Counted from the stretch's first letter, positions 15,434 to 24,313 are shown. The stretch: DNA of 34,823 bases from an uncultured Lachnoclostridium sp. (GCA_944376715.1 CALWDO010000032.1:1-34823); one strand, 5' to 3'. Notes: generated from the sequence alone by a model not told the origin. A program made the numbers and translations.

Positions 15434-17521
15434 TTATTTTGCCAGAAGCATCATGATATCGTTGCTTCTCTGGATGAATTTGGTCATCTCATCCGGATTC
15501 AGCGGCTGCTGGCTGATCATAGCCAGATCATAGAGCTGCTCGCAGATCATGTTCGTATGCTCTCCTTCCGGATGCTCGAACAGGTATTTCACCAGAGCGT
15601 TGTTGGCGTTCAGTACCAGCGTGGAGTTGGTGCCGAACATGGACGGATCCATTCCGTACATGTTGTACATCTTCATCATTTCCTGCATCCTGCGGCTCTC
15701 TTCGGAGAGAATCATCATGGAAGAAACTTTCTCGCTCTTCAGCTTCTCCACTTTTACTTCCAGCTTGTCATTGTTCAGAGCCTTGCGGAACAGAGCCGTC
15801 AATGCGTCGGTCTCCTCCTTCAGCTCGTCTTCGGAAACCTCTTCCTTCATGGTGTCGGTCACATCCGCGTCGATGCGCTGGAACTTGATATTCTCATTCT
15901 TCGCCTCCAGATGGCTGATAAACGGAGCGTCGATATTATGTTTCAGGATCACAGCATTCATACCCTGCTCACGGAACATATTGATGTACTGGCTCTGCTG
16001 AATCTCGTCGGTTACATAATAGATCGTGGTCTTCTTCTCTTCTTTTTCTTCCTCGTCGGACGGCTGCTCTTTCTTCTCTTCCGTCTCCTCAGACGCGCCT
16101 TCCTCCGGCTTCTTCTCCTCGGAATCCGCTTCCTTCTTCGGCTCCTCTCCCACATATTCTTTCAGGGTCTTATATTTGCCGTCCAGGTCTTTGAAGAGGA
16201 TGTAATCGCTCATGCGTTCGCAGAACTTCTCATCCTTAATGCAGCCGAATTTAATAAACGGACTGATATCGTCCCAGTACTTCTCATAGTTTTCACGGTC
16301 TGTCTTGCACATACCGCTCAGCTTGTCCGCTACCTTCTTCGTAATATAATCCGCGATCTTCTTTACGAAGCCGTCGTTCTGCAGAGCGCTTCTGGACACG
16401 TTCAGCGGAAGGTCCGGACAGTCGATGACGCCTTTCAGCAGAAGCAGGAACTCCGGAATGACTTCCTTAATATTATCCGCGATAAATACCTGATTGTTGT
16501 ACAGCTTGATCGTACCTTCAATGGACTCATATTCCATGTTGATCTTCGGGAAATACAGGATTCCTTTCAGATTAAACGGATAATCCATATTCAGGTGGAT
16601 CCAGAACAGCGGCTCTTTATAATCATGGAATACTTTTCTGTAAAATTCCTTATATTCTTCGTCAGTGCATTCGTTCGGATGCTTTGCCCAGAGCGGATGC
16701 GTATCGCTTAAGGAGACCGGACGCTTGTTGATCTTTACACGGTCTCTTGCCGGAGATACCTCCTGCACCTCTTTGGTGCCGTCCTCCTTCTCGATCTCTT
16801 CCGTCTTCGCCTCTTCATGAATACGCTCTACGACCACATCGTCGTCTCTCAGCTCGCTCTCGTCGATCGTCTCATATTCCTGCTCCGCGTTGGCTTTTGA
16901 CAGGAAGATCTCCACCGGCATGAAGGAACAGTATTTTTCGATCACTTCTCTTGCCCGGTATTCATTGGCAAATTCAGTGCTGTCTTCATTCAGGAACAGA
17001 GTGATCTCCGTACCGACTTCCGTACGGTCTCCATCCTTCATCTGGAACTCTGTGCCGCCGTCGCACTCCCAGTGCACTGCCTGCGCTCCTTCTTTGCAGG
17101 AAAGCGTATCGATATGCACCTCGTCTGCCACCATAAACGCGGAATAGAATCCGAGACCGAAATGTCCGATGATCTGGTCTTCATTCGCCTTATCCTTGTA
17201 CTTCGCCAGGAAATCCGTAGCGCCGGAGAAAGCGATCTGGTTAATGTACTCCTCCACCTCGTCGGCGGTCATGCCAAGACCATTATCGATGAATTTCATC
17301 GTCTTCTCTTCCGGATTCACGATCACCTGGATCTGCGGCTTGTAATCATCCGGAAGCGCGCACTCGCCCATCATATCCAGTTTTTTCCGCTTTGTGATGG
17401 CGTCACAGCCATTGGAGATCAGTTCACGGATAAAAATATCATGATCCGAATACAGCCATTTCTTAATAATCGGGAAAATATTATCGCTGTTAATGGAAAG
17501 ATTACCATGTTTTTCGCTCAT
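15434..17521 (-). CDS. htpG: Molecular chaperone HtpG (Hsp90)
   Basis: The 695-residue protein has the GHKL ATPase features of Hsp90: IRELISNGCDAI (31-42, catalytic Glu in the first helix), FIDNGLGMT (77-85), GHFGLGFYSAFMVAD (119-133) and GTEITLFL (170-177). The middle domain contains LPLNVSRSALQ (371-381), whose Arg contacts ATP. Two charged insertions make it longer than the roughly 620-residue E. coli protein: about 217-262 at the N/middle junction, and a Glu/Lys-only tract at about 459-497. The ATG at 17521 (MSEKHGNL) has AAAGG about 11 bases upstream. A CIRCE element lies just upstream of its promoter, so HrcA probably represses it. Confidence 0.96.
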   Translation of the reverse strand: MSEKHGNLSINSDNIFPIIKKWLYSDHDIFIRELISNGCDAITKRKKLDMMGECALPDDYKPQIQVIVNPEEKTMKFIDNGLGMTADEVEEYINQIAFSGATDFLAKYKDKANEDQIIGHFGLGFYSAFMVADEVHIDTLSCKEGAQAVHWECDGGTEFQMKDGDRTEVGTEITLFLNEDSTEFANEYRAREVIEKYCSFMPVEIFLSKANAEQEYETIDESELRDDDVVVERIHEEAKTEEIEKEDGTKEVQEVSPARDRVKINKRPVSLSDTHPLWAKHPNECTDEEYKEFYRKVFHDYKEPLFWIHLNMDYPFNLKGILYFPKINMEYESIEGTIKLYNNQVFIADNIKEVIPEFLLLLKGVIDCPDLPLNVSRSALQNDGFVKKIADYITKKVADKLSGMCKTDRENYEKYWDDISPFIKFGCIKDEKFCERMSDYILFKDLDGKYKTLKEYVGEEPKKEADSEEKKPEEGASEETEEKKEQPSDEEEKEEKKTTIYYVTDEIQQSQYINMFREQGMNAVILKHNIDAPFISHLEAKNENIKFQRIDADVTDTMKEEVSEDELKEETDALTALFRKALNNDKLEVKVEKLKSEKVSSMMILSEESRRMQEMMKMYNMYGMDPSMFGTNSTLVLNANNALVKYLFEHPEGEHTNMICEQLYDLAMISQQPLNPDEMTKFIQRSNDIMMLLAK

Positions 17522-17575
17522 ATTATACACTGCCTTTCTTTCATAAAATATATCATTCAAAATTCTCTATACAGT

Positions 17576-17604
17576 AATATAACCCTGCGTTCCGGAAAAG
17601 TCAA
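17576..17604 (-). promoter_or_regulatory. htpG promoter
   Basis: On the minus strand TTGACT (17599-17604), 17 bases and TATATT (17576-17581) form a near-consensus promoter about 55 bases before the start codon. Confidence 0.85.
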
Positions 17605-17611
17605 GGATTTT

Positions 17612-17638
17612 TTAGCACTCATTTGAGTTGAGTGCTAA
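17612..17638. promoter_or_regulatory. CIRCE element (HrcA operator)
   Basis: TTAGCACTC, nine bases, GAGTGCTAA: a perfect match to the CIRCE consensus. It lies 8 bases upstream of the htpG -35 and between htpG and the divergent kinase-like gene, so it could act on either. Confidence 0.95.
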
Positions 17639-17672
17639 TAACACAGAAAAATTTTCAAACCCGATTTCTTTT

Positions 17673-17701
17673 GTTGTTTTTGCCTATTTTGTGTGATACA
17701 A
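17673..17701 (+). promoter_or_regulatory. Promoter of the cytidylate-kinase-like gene
   Basis: TTGTTT, a 17-base spacer and an extended -10 (TGATACAAT) lie about 42 bases before the ATG at 17743, downstream of the CIRCE element. Confidence 0.55.
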
Positions 17702-17742
17702 TAAAGAAAAAGTTATCACGATTTCACAAAGGGGTGATGTTT

Positions 17743-18375
17743 ATGTCAGAAAAATTTACGATTACACTGGGGCGTGAATGCGGCGCCGGTGCGACTAATA
17801 TCGCGCAGGTCCTGTCCAAAAGGTTAGGCATCCCCTACTACGACAAAGATATTTTCCGCATGGTCTCCGACAAAAGCGGCGTCCTGGAAGAATTTTTCCA
17901 TGTGAACAATGAAAGGCCCGGCAACAATCTTCTCTACAAGATTATCAAAGATCTTTATCCAAAGGACCGGAAGCCTTCGCTGGGGAAAGATATCGCTTCC
18001 CCGGACAATCTCTTCCGTTTCCAGTCGGAGCTGATCCGTGAGCTTGCTGAGAACGAATCCTGCATGATCATCGGACGGTGCGCCGACTATGTACTGAGAG
18101 ATTACGACCATGTAGTCAATGTATTTCTCTGCGGGGATGAAGAGAGCAAGATCCGCCGGATGATGCGCATGTTCTCCCTGGAACGGGAAGCTGCCATTGA
18201 GCGCATCCATGAGACAGATAAGCAGCGCCGGAAATATTACAATTATTATACCGGAAAAGACTGGGAGGACGCCAAGAACTACGATCTGTGCCTGAACACC
18301 GGGAATATGACCATCGAAGAAGCGGCTGATATCATCTATTTCTATCTGCAGAAAAAAGGATATGTGGACGCGTAA
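17743..18375 (+). CDS. Cytidylate-kinase-like P-loop protein
   Basis: The 210-residue protein belongs to the cytidylate-kinase-like family (COG1102 type): a P-loop-like GRECGAGATNIAQVLSKRLGIPYYDKDI (residues about 11-38), a second conserved block CMIIGRCADYVLRD (about 107-120) and a lid with R-x(2)-R residues (ESKIRRMMRMF). The P-loop lacks the usual Lys (GAGAT in place of GxGKS/T), as is common in this family, so true CMP kinase activity is doubtful. The ATG at 17743 has AAGGGG 8 bases upstream; a longer frame from 17632 has none. It is a single-gene unit ended by the hairpin at 18398-18427, divergent from htpG. Confidence 0.85.
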   Translation: MSEKFTITLGRECGAGATNIAQVLSKRLGIPYYDKDIFRMVSDKSGVLEEFFHVNNERPGNNLLYKIIKDLYPKDRKPSLGKDIASPDNLFRFQSELIRELAENESCMIIGRCADYVLRDYDHVVNVFLCGDEESKIRRMMRMFSLEREAAIERIHETDKQRRKYYNYYTGKDWEDAKNYDLCLNTGNMTIEEAADIIYFYLQKKGYVDA

Positions 18376-18397
18376 AAGTGTATATGTTTTTCATGCG

Positions 18398-18427
18398 GGA
18401 CCGGCGCGGCGGAAGCTGCGCCGGTCC
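18398..18427 (+). terminator. GC-rich hairpin terminator
   Basis: GGACCGGCGC-GC and GC-GCGCCGGTCC form a stem with a GGAA loop, followed only by a weak T-rich stretch. It follows the kinase-like gene by about 22 bases. Confidence 0.7.
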
Positions 18428-18490
18428 TGATTTGTTTAAGAATTTTTCTTGTCTTCAATCTTTTTTTCTGTTTTCACAACAAATCGAAAA

Positions 18491-18519
18491 TGGACTGAAT
18501 TTTATAAATGAGCTATAAT
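18491..18519 (+). promoter_or_regulatory. Promoter of the AlbA_2 ATP-binding gene
   Basis: TGGACT (18491-18496), 17 bases and TATAAT (18514-18519) lie about 46 bases before the GTG start. Confidence 0.7.
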
Positions 18520-18565
18520 TAAGAAACAGAAATGAAATAATAGTCAAAAATCAGGGAGTAGAATA

Positions 18566-20305
18566 GTGGATAGCAAAACGATAATTGAAATGTTGAAATT
18601 CGGTGAACATATTAATTTGGAATGCAAGAAAGCAGAATCGAAATTGCCAAACTCCGTGTGGGAAACATATTCTTCTTTCGCAAATACTGACGGTGGTACT
18701 ATTTTGTTCGGCGTTGAGGAACATATACGGGAAACGGATTTTGAAAAACGCTTCACATTTGTTTCCATTAAAAACCCAGATCAAAGACTGAAAGATTTTT
18801 GGAATACTATTAACAGCGAAAAAGTAAGTAGTAATATCCTAGTTGACGCAGATATAGGGTTCTGTGACATAAAGGGTGAAACTATTATGTGGATACATGT
18901 TCCACAAGCAGATTACCGCAGTAAGCCAGTTTTCATTAATGGCAATCCGATGAAAGGAACTTTTAAACGTAACCACGAAGGAGATTATCACTGTACAGAA
19001 GATGAGATCAAGGCAATGTTACGCGATGCCAGTGATTCAGGAAATGATGGCGGTTTGTTGAATGGTTATACTATGAACGACATAGATTTAAATTCGTTAC
19101 GTTCTTATCGAATAGAATTTGAGCATCGAAATCCAGACCATATTTGGAATGGAGAAAGTGACCAAACTTTTTTAAAAAACATGGGTGGATATGCGATTGA
19201 CAGAGCTACAGGAAAAGGATGGCTTACTTCAGCTGGATTACTTATGTTTGGAAAAGGGTTAGCCGTACGAGAAAGATTTGACAATATACGTATGGATTAT
19301 ATTGACGAAAGTAATCTTTTACCAGGAAGTCGCTGGAGTGACCGTCTTACCTATGATGGTATGTGGGAAAATAATCTTTATAATTTTGTGCGTCAGGTGA
19401 CGCCAAAACTTGTCAGTGGTATTAAGCGGCCGTTTCGTTTGGAAGGGATGACAAGAGTTGATGATACTCCGGTTCATAAGGCTATACGAGAAGCAGTGAT
19501 AAATATGATTATTCATAGTGATTATCTTATAACAGGTGTTTTGAAAATTATCAAAGGAGATAAGGGGTTTCTATTTTCAAATCCAGGAAATTTAAAACTT
19601 CCAGTGTCATCAATCTATGAAGGTGGTCATTCAGTAGCGAGAAATCCGCGCATTCAGCAAATGTTCAGAATGATTGGCCTTGGAGATAATATAGGTTCAG
19701 GTTTTCCAACGATTTTAAAGGCCTGGGGAGAAGAACAGTGGCGAAAACCGGATTTAAGCCAGAATGAAGATCTTCATCAGGTAGAACTGAAATTATGGAT
19801 GATTTCTCTTATGCCTTCAGAGTGTACAGAATATTTACAGAAACTTTTTGGCATTAAATATGATCATTTGGATAATAATTCTCAAATCATTCTCGGAACG
19901 GCATATCTGGAAAATGGTGTCAGCAATGTCAGAATGCAATCTGTTTTGGAATTACATAGTACAGAAATTAGTCATATTTTATCTGAACTTGTAAACCCAA
20001 AAATGCTCATTGCAGACAAAAAAGGACGATGGACAAAATATTATTTAAATCAGGAATACAAGATTGAACCTGAGCAATATCAGATCTCTGATTTTGTGAA
20101 AATAGAACGGAAATTCAAAAATGAGACAGATAAAATTATTTTTGAGTATATTAAAGTAAATGGGTTTATCACTGTACATCAAGTTCTTGAAATAACAAAA
20201 ATCACTACCAAACAGGGAGCAAATGTAGCGTTAGGACGTTTAATCAATGCAGGAATAATCAAAAAAGTTCGTCAAGGTAAACATTTTATATACCAATTAA
20301 AATAA
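18566..20305 (+). CDS. AlbA_2/Schlafen-type ATP-binding regulator (COG2865-like)
   Basis: The 579-residue protein starts with an AlbA_2 DNA-binding domain (residues about 15-130: HINLECKKAESKLPNSVWETYSSFANTDGG, ILFGVEE). It continues with an HATPase_c-like domain whose N box is HKAIREAVINMIIHSDY (about 302-318), followed by FSNPGNLKLP and GLGDNIGSGFPTI, and ends in a winged-helix region (about 450-579). Proteins of this type are putative transcriptional regulators, some tied to mobile elements or defence. The GTG start has GGGAG 7 bases upstream. The gene is clearly richer in A+T than its neighbours and has different codon use, which suggests acquisition by transfer. A repeat-built hairpin follows the stop directly. 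Confidence 0.85.
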   Translation: MDSKTIIEMLKFGEHINLECKKAESKLPNSVWETYSSFANTDGGTILFGVEEHIRETDFEKRFTFVSIKNPDQRLKDFWNTINSEKVSSNILVDADIGFCDIKGETIMWIHVPQADYRSKPVFINGNPMKGTFKRNHEGDYHCTEDEIKAMLRDASDSGNDGGLLNGYTMNDIDLNSLRSYRIEFEHRNPDHIWNGESDQTFLKNMGGYAIDRATGKGWLTSAGLLMFGKGLAVRERFDNIRMDYIDESNLLPGSRWSDRLTYDGMWENNLYNFVRQVTPKLVSGIKRPFRLEGMTRVDDTPVHKAIREAVINMIIHSDYLITGVLKIIKGDKGFLFSNPGNLKLPVSSIYEGGHSVARNPRIQQMFRMIGLGDNIGSGFPTILKAWGEEQWRKPDLSQNEDLHQVELKLWMISLMPSECTEYLQKLFGIKYDHLDNNSQIILGTAYLENGVSNVRMQSVLELHSTEISHILSELVNPKMLIADKKGRWTKYYLNQEYKIEPEQYQISDFVKIERKFKNETDKIIFEYIKVNGFITVHQVLEITKITTKQGANVALGRLINAGIIKKVRQGKHFIYQLK

Positions 20306-20306
20306 T

Positions 20307-20367
20307 GATACACCAACTGATACACCAACTGAAATATTTCCATTTAGTTGGTGTATCGGTTGGTGTT
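20307..20367. repeat. Two 12-bp tandem repeats facing inverted copies (large hairpin)
   Basis: GATACACCAACT occurs twice in tandem (20307-20318, 20319-20330). After about 15 bases the inverse AGTTGGTGTATC (20346-20357) and a partly matching second inverse unit (GGTTGGTGT) follow. The result is a stem of more than 20 pairs starting one base after the AlbA_2 stop. There is no long T-run, so it may be a terminator, an RNA-stability hairpin, or a binding site for the adjacent regulator. Confidence 0.85.
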
Positions 20368-20394
20368 TACTTATTATTAACAAATTTTTATATC
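20366..20394 (+). promoter_or_regulatory. Promoter of the ZIP transporter gene
   Basis: TTTACT (20366-20371), 17 bases and TATATC (20389-20394) predict a start near 20401, which would put the RBS-masking hairpin at the very 5' end of the mRNA. Confidence 0.5.
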
Positions 20395-20401
20395 AAGGCC
20401 T

Positions 20402-20439
20402 CTCCTCCTGCATACGATAAATATGTATACCAGGAGGAG
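20402..20439 (+). promoter_or_regulatory. Hairpin masking the ribosome binding site of the ZIP gene
   Basis: CTCCTCCTG (20402-20410) is an exact complement of CAGGAGGAG (20431-20439), which is the Shine-Dalgarno of the ATG at 20445. Further pairing of ATAC with GTAT extends the stem. Folding would hide the ribosome binding site, so translation may be controlled by temperature, a ligand, or an upstream event. Confidence 0.65.
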
Positions 20440-20444
20440 TAATT

Positions 20445-21221
20445 ATGTTCAACAGTATTTCCCGGGCTTTTGCCCTCACTCTGGCCGCCGGTCTAAGTAC
20501 GGGGATCGGCAGCGGCGCTGCTTTCCTCTCCAAAAAGGAAAACCGCCTTTTTCTGTCTGTCAGCCTGGGCTTCTCGGCGGGCGTCATGATCTATGTCTCC
20601 ATGATCGAAATATTCCCCAAGGCGCAGGAAGATCTCTGCAATGTATACGGACAGTCTATGGGCGGCGCGCTCACGGCACTTTCCTTTTTCGCAGGCATGG
20701 TCCTCATCGCCGTTCTGGACCGGATCCTCCCCTTGGAGGAAACTCCATCTGAGCCGCAGTCTTCCGGCCTGATGAAAACCGGGATCTATACCGCCCTTGC
20801 CATCTCTATCCACAACTTTCCCGAAGGGATCGCCACCTTTGTCTCCGCGCTTCAGGAACCCGGCGTCGCCATCCCTGTCGTGGCGGCGATCGCCATCCAC
20901 AATATCCCGGAGGGGATCGCCGTATCCGTTCCCATCTATCAGGCCACCGGATCCCGCGCCAGGGCTTTCTTCTATTCTTTTTTATCCGGCATGGCGGAAC
21001 CTGTGGGCGCGTTTCTGGGATGGCTGCTGCTGCGCCCTCTGCTGGCCGGACCGGCGCTGGGATATCTCTTTGCGGCCGTAGCAGGGATCATGGTATTTCT
21101 CTCCTTCGATGAACTCCTGCCGGCAGCCGGAGCATACGGAAGCCGGAACAGTTCCGCCTGCGGCATGACCGCAGGAATGGCGGTGATGGCTGTGAGCCTG
21201 CTGCTTCTGGCTGCTCCCTAG
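20445..21221 (+). CDS. ZIP-family metal transporter (ZupT-like)
   Basis: The 258-residue membrane protein has about eight helices and the two hallmark ZIP metal motifs: SIHNFPEGIATF (helix IV, about residues 120-131) and AIHNIPEGIAVS (helix V, about 150-161). His, Asn, Pro and Glu of these motifs line the binuclear metal site. ZupT-type proteins import zinc, iron or other divalent metals down their gradient. Length matches ZupT (about 257). A strong AGGAGGAG lies 5 bases before the ATG but is paired in a hairpin. The gene stands alone. Two COG0523-type GTPases about 6 kb away point to the same metal theme. Confidence 0.9.
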   Translation: MFNSISRAFALTLAAGLSTGIGSGAAFLSKKENRLFLSVSLGFSAGVMIYVSMIEIFPKAQEDLCNVYGQSMGGALTALSFFAGMVLIAVLDRILPLEETPSEPQSSGLMKTGIYTALAISIHNFPEGIATFVSALQEPGVAIPVVAAIAIHNIPEGIAVSVPIYQATGSRARAFFYSFLSGMAEPVGAFLGWLLLRPLLAGPALGYLFAAVAGIMVFLSFDELLPAAGAYGSRNSSACGMTAGMAVMAVSLLLLAAP

Positions 21222-21251
21222 CTTTCTCCAAAATTTGCCTTAAGACGCAGA

Positions 21252-21279
21252 AATCCCAGAGGCAAATACCTCTGGGATC
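21252..21279 (-). terminator. Hairpin ending the tRNA-Leu pair
   Basis: ATCCCAGAGG and CCTCTGGGAT form a 10-pair stem with a 6-base loop just after tRNA-Leu(CAG) on the minus strand, ending in a short T-run. It could also end the convergent ZIP gene. Confidence 0.7.
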
Positions 21280-21283
21280 CACA

Positions 21284-21368
21284 TGCGGAAGAAGGGACTT
21301 GAACCCTCACGAGCGTAACGCTCACAAGAACCTGAATCTTGCTCGTCTGCCAATTCCGACACTTCCGC
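21284..21368 (-). tRNA. tRNA-Leu (anticodon CAG), copy 1
   Basis: The 85-nt class II tRNA has acceptor arms GCGGAAG/CTTCCGC with discriminator A, the D-loop AATTGGCAGAC, an anticodon stem CAAGA/TCTTG around TTCAGGT (CAG at 34-36), a long variable arm GAGCGTTACGCTC and the TTCAAGT T-loop. No CCA is encoded. The sequence is identical to the tRNA at 24606. Confidence 0.97.
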
Positions 21369-21407
21369 AAACCATATGAATTTTTATACAGAGTCCATAT
21401 CCTCTGA

Positions 21408-21491
21408 TGCGGAAGATGGGACTTGAACCCACACGGTGTGACCACCACAAGATCCTTAGTCTTGCTCGTCTGCCAATTCCGACACTTCCGC
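21408..21491 (-). tRNA. tRNA-Leu (anticodon AAG)
   Basis: The 84-nt class II tRNA shares acceptor and D-arm sequence with its Leu(CAG) neighbour. Its anticodon loop is CTAAGGA between CAAGA and TCTTG, giving AAG at 34-36. A34 in a bacterial leucine tRNA is uncommon and suggests editing to inosine by TadA. It lies 39 bases upstream of tRNA-Leu(CAG) in the same transcript. Confidence 0.95.
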
Positions 21492-21524
21492 GAACCATTG
21501 AGTTTCAGCGACTCAACGGTGATT

Positions 21525-21553
21525 ATTATAGCACCCCGGATGCTGTTCGTCAA
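21525..21553 (-). promoter_or_regulatory. Promoter of the tRNA-Leu pair
   Basis: On the minus strand TTGACG (21548-21553), 17 bases and TATAAT (21525-21530) form a near-consensus promoter 33 bases before the tRNA. Confidence 0.9.
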
Positions 21554-21610
21554 TACTAATTTTATTTTTTATTCATCAAATTTTCAAAATTTTGCCTGTC
21601 GTATTTTTGC

Positions 21611-24313
21611 TCACAGCCATTCCCCATATCTGTGAATATACACTTTCTTCATAATCGTCGTGACCGCCATATATCCTGCCACGATAACCGCCAGCCACAC
21701 AAAATATACGGGCGGAAGGGCCGTCAGTCCCAACCCCCGGCTCAGCGGCGTAAACGGAATCAGCGTCACGATTCCTATGCCGGCCAGCGACAGCAGCGTC
21801 ACCGGAAGAGACGCCCGGCTCTGTACAAACGGAATCTTCGCCGTACGCACCATATGAATGACCAGGGTCTGGCTCCACATGGATTCCACAAACCATCCTG
21901 TCTGGAATAAAGCCTCGTACAGTTCCCGGCCCGCGGGATCCATTATGGCAGAATACAGCTGTCCTCCGGTAAATGCAGGGCAGATCACAAAGTACATCAG
22001 CAGATAGGTAATAATATCAAATACCGAGCTTACAGGCCCTATCCACAGCATAAAGCGCCCGATCCCGGAAGCGTCCCATTTACGGGGCACCTTCAGATAG
22101 TCTTCATCCACATGGTCCCAGGAAATAGCCGTGCATGAAATATCATAGACCAGGTTCAGCAGAATCAGATGCAGGGACGCCATGGGCAGGAATGGAAGGA
22201 ACGCGCTCGCCGCCAGCACGGAAAACATATTTCCGAAGTTGGACGACGCCGTCATCTTGATGTATTTAATCATATTGGCGTAGGTTTTTCTCCCTTCCGT
22301 CACACCCTGTTCCAGCACCATCAGGTCTTTCTCCAGAAGCACTACCGAAGCAGATTCTTTGGCGATATCCACGGCGGTATCTACGGAGATTCCCACGTCA
22401 GACGCTTTCATGGCTTCCGCGTCGTTGATGCCGTCTCCCATATAGCCCACGCTGTGCCCGTTTTCTCTCAATACCCGGACAATGCGCGCCTTCTGCGACG
22501 GCGACAGTTTGGCAAAGACGGTCACCTTCTCCGCCTGCGCCTCCAGTTCCCGGTCGCTGAGTCTTTCCAGATCGCTGCCCAGAAGAATTCTCCCCGCATC
22601 CAGCCCCACCTGGGCGCAGATGGCTCCGGTCACCTTTTCATTGTCTCCCGTCAGCACCTTAATTGCCACGCCGTATTCCTGCAGGGCCTGAACCGCCGCA
22701 TGCGTGGTCTCTTTCGGCGGATCCAGAAATGCCAGAAATCCGATCAGTACCATATTCGCTTCATCCTGCACTGAGAACTGCCCTATGGGAGAAGGATTTG
22801 TCTTCTGGGCCACCGCTATGACTCTCATCCCCTTCTCATTCAGCTCGTCGGATTTTCCAAGCACCAGCCGACGCACCTGATCGGTCAGCGGGCGGATCCC
22901 GCCTCCGCACTCCGCAAAGGCGCAGCATTTCAGCATCTCTTCCACCGCGCCTTTGGTGACCAGCTGGGTCTTTCCCTCCGTGTCTTTGACCACTACGCTC
23001 ATCCTGCGGCGTTCAAAGTCAAAGGGGATCTCATCCACCTTTGTATACTTTTGGATCAGCTGCTCTGCTCCCAGTTCTTCCTGTCTGGAGATCACCGCCA
23101 CATCGATGAGATTCTTCAGCCCTGTCTGAAAATAGCTGTTCAGGAACGCATGTCTCAGAACCCGGTCGTCCTCTTCCCCGTCCACATTCAGGTGATATTC
23201 CAGCACTACCTTGTCCTGTGTCAGCGTCCCCGTCTTATCGGTGCAGAGGATATCTATGGAACCGAGATTCTGGATAGAATTCAGGTTCTTGATCACTACT
23301 TTCTTTTTGCTCATGGCCAGAGCGCCTTTGGCAAGAGACGTGGTGACGATCATGGGCAGCATCTCCGGCGTCAGGCCCACGGCGACGGAGATGGCAAACA
23401 GCACCGCCTGCATCCAGTCGCCCTTCGTGAATCCATTGACAAAAAGCACAACCGGAACCATGACCAGCATGAAACGGATCAGGATCCAGGAAACGGCGTT
23501 GACGCCCTTTTCAAACGTAGTCTTCGGGGCTTTCTCATTCAGATTTTTCGCCATGGCGCCGATCACGGTGTCATTCCCCACAGCGATCACGATGGCCCTC
23601 GCGCTGCCGCTGATGACATTGCTCCCCATGAACGCCAGATTCTCCATATCCGTCAATGACTTTCTCTGCGTGACAGGAGATCCGTATTTTTCCACAGGCT
23701 CGCTTTCTCCCGTGAGAGCCGACTGGCTGATAAACAGGTCTTTCGCGTCAAGGATCCTTAAGTCCGCCGGAATCATGTCTCCTGCGCAGAGAAAGACCAG
23801 ATCCCCTGCCGCGATCTCCTCCATGGGAATCTCCGCGCTGACGCCGTCTCTCAGGACGCAGGCCGTCGTATGTATCATACCGCTAAGTCTGGCCGCCACA
23901 TTTCCGCTGCGCGTCTCCTGCACAAAACGCAGGATCCCGGAGATCAGAATCATAACCGTGATAATACTCACTGTAATGTAGTTCTTCTCGCCTGCCTCCG
24001 CGAAAATGATATCTGTAAAAACCGATATACCCGCCAGCGCCATCAGGACCAGGGAAAACGGATTGACAAAGGAATCGAACAGCCGCTTTGCCGCCGGCTC
24101 CTTTTTCCCATAGGTCAGGATATTTTCTCCATACTCCTCTCTCTTTTCCTCCGCCTTTTCCGGCGAAAGCCCACGGGCCGGCGTACCATACTTTTTCAGC
24201 ACTTCCGGCTCCTGGTGCGCGGAAGCCCAGTACAGTCTTTCGTGGGTCTCATTGATTCTGCCGCTTTCTGTTTTTGCCGCTTTCCTGTTAAATAACACAT
24301 TCCATCTCTTCAT
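21611..24313 (-). CDS. mgtA: Magnesium-translocating P-type ATPase (MgtA/MgtB-like, P3B)
   Basis: The 900-residue protein has the full P-type ATPase set: the actuator loop [12 protein letters not shown], the phosphorylation motif [12 protein letters not shown], the nucleotide-binding KGAVEEML region, the hinge TGDNEKV and [18 protein letters not shown]. Gene length, the N-terminal [23 protein letters not shown] block and the tail of membrane helices (about 690-890) fit the MgtA/MgtB magnesium importers rather than calcium pumps. The ATG at 24313 has AAGGAGG 9 bases upstream. The same frame stays open to 24502, but that part is the structured leader RNA and has no ribosome binding site. A terminator/antiterminator leader precedes the gene. 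Confidence 0.93.
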   Translation of the reverse strand: MKRWNVLFNRKAAKTESGRINETHERLYWASAHQEPEVLKKYGTPARGLSPEKAEEKREEYGENILTYGKKEPAAKRLFDSFVNPFSLVLMALAGISVFTDIIFAEAGEKNYITVSIITVMILISGILRFVQETRSGNVAARLSGMIHTTACVLRDGVSAEIPMEEIAAGDLVFLCAGDMIPADLRILDAKDLFISQSALTGESEPVEKYGSPVTQRKSLTDMENLAFMGSNVISGSARAIVIAVGNDTVIGAMAKNLNEKAPKTTFEKGVNAVSWILIRFMLVMVPVVLFVNGFTKGDWMQAVLFAISVAVGLTPEMLPMIVTTSLAKGALAMSKKKVVIKNLNSIQNLGSIDILCTDKTGTLTQDKVVLEYHLNVDGEEDDRVLRHAFLNSYFQTGLKNLIDVAVISRQEELGAEQLIQKYTKVDEIPFDFERRRMSVVVKDTEGKTQLVTKGAVEEMLKCCAFAECGGGIRPLTDQVRRLVLGKSDELNEKGMRVIAVAQKTNPSPIGQFSVQDEANMVLIGFLAFLDPPKETTHAAVQALQEYGVAIKVLTGDNEKVTGAICAQVGLDAGRILLGSDLERLSDRELEAQAEKVTVFAKLSPSQKARIVRVLRENGHSVGYMGDGINDAEAMKASDVGISVDTAVDIAKESASVVLLEKDLMVLEQGVTEGRKTYANMIKYIKMTASSNFGNMFSVLAASAFLPFLPMASLHLILLNLVYDISCTAISWDHVDEDYLKVPRKWDASGIGRFMLWIGPVSSVFDIITYLLMYFVICPAFTGGQLYSAIMDPAGRELYEALFQTGWFVESMWSQTLVIHMVRTAKIPFVQSRASLPVTLLSLAGIGIVTLIPFTPLSRGLGLTALPPVYFVWLAVIVAGYMAVTTIMKKVYIHRYGEWL

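Noticed and set aside
20303-20420. Extension of the AlbA_2 protein into the DTPT repeats by frameshift
   Set aside because: The protein already ends in a complete winged-helix region, and the repeat frame is different and ends without a recognisable domain.
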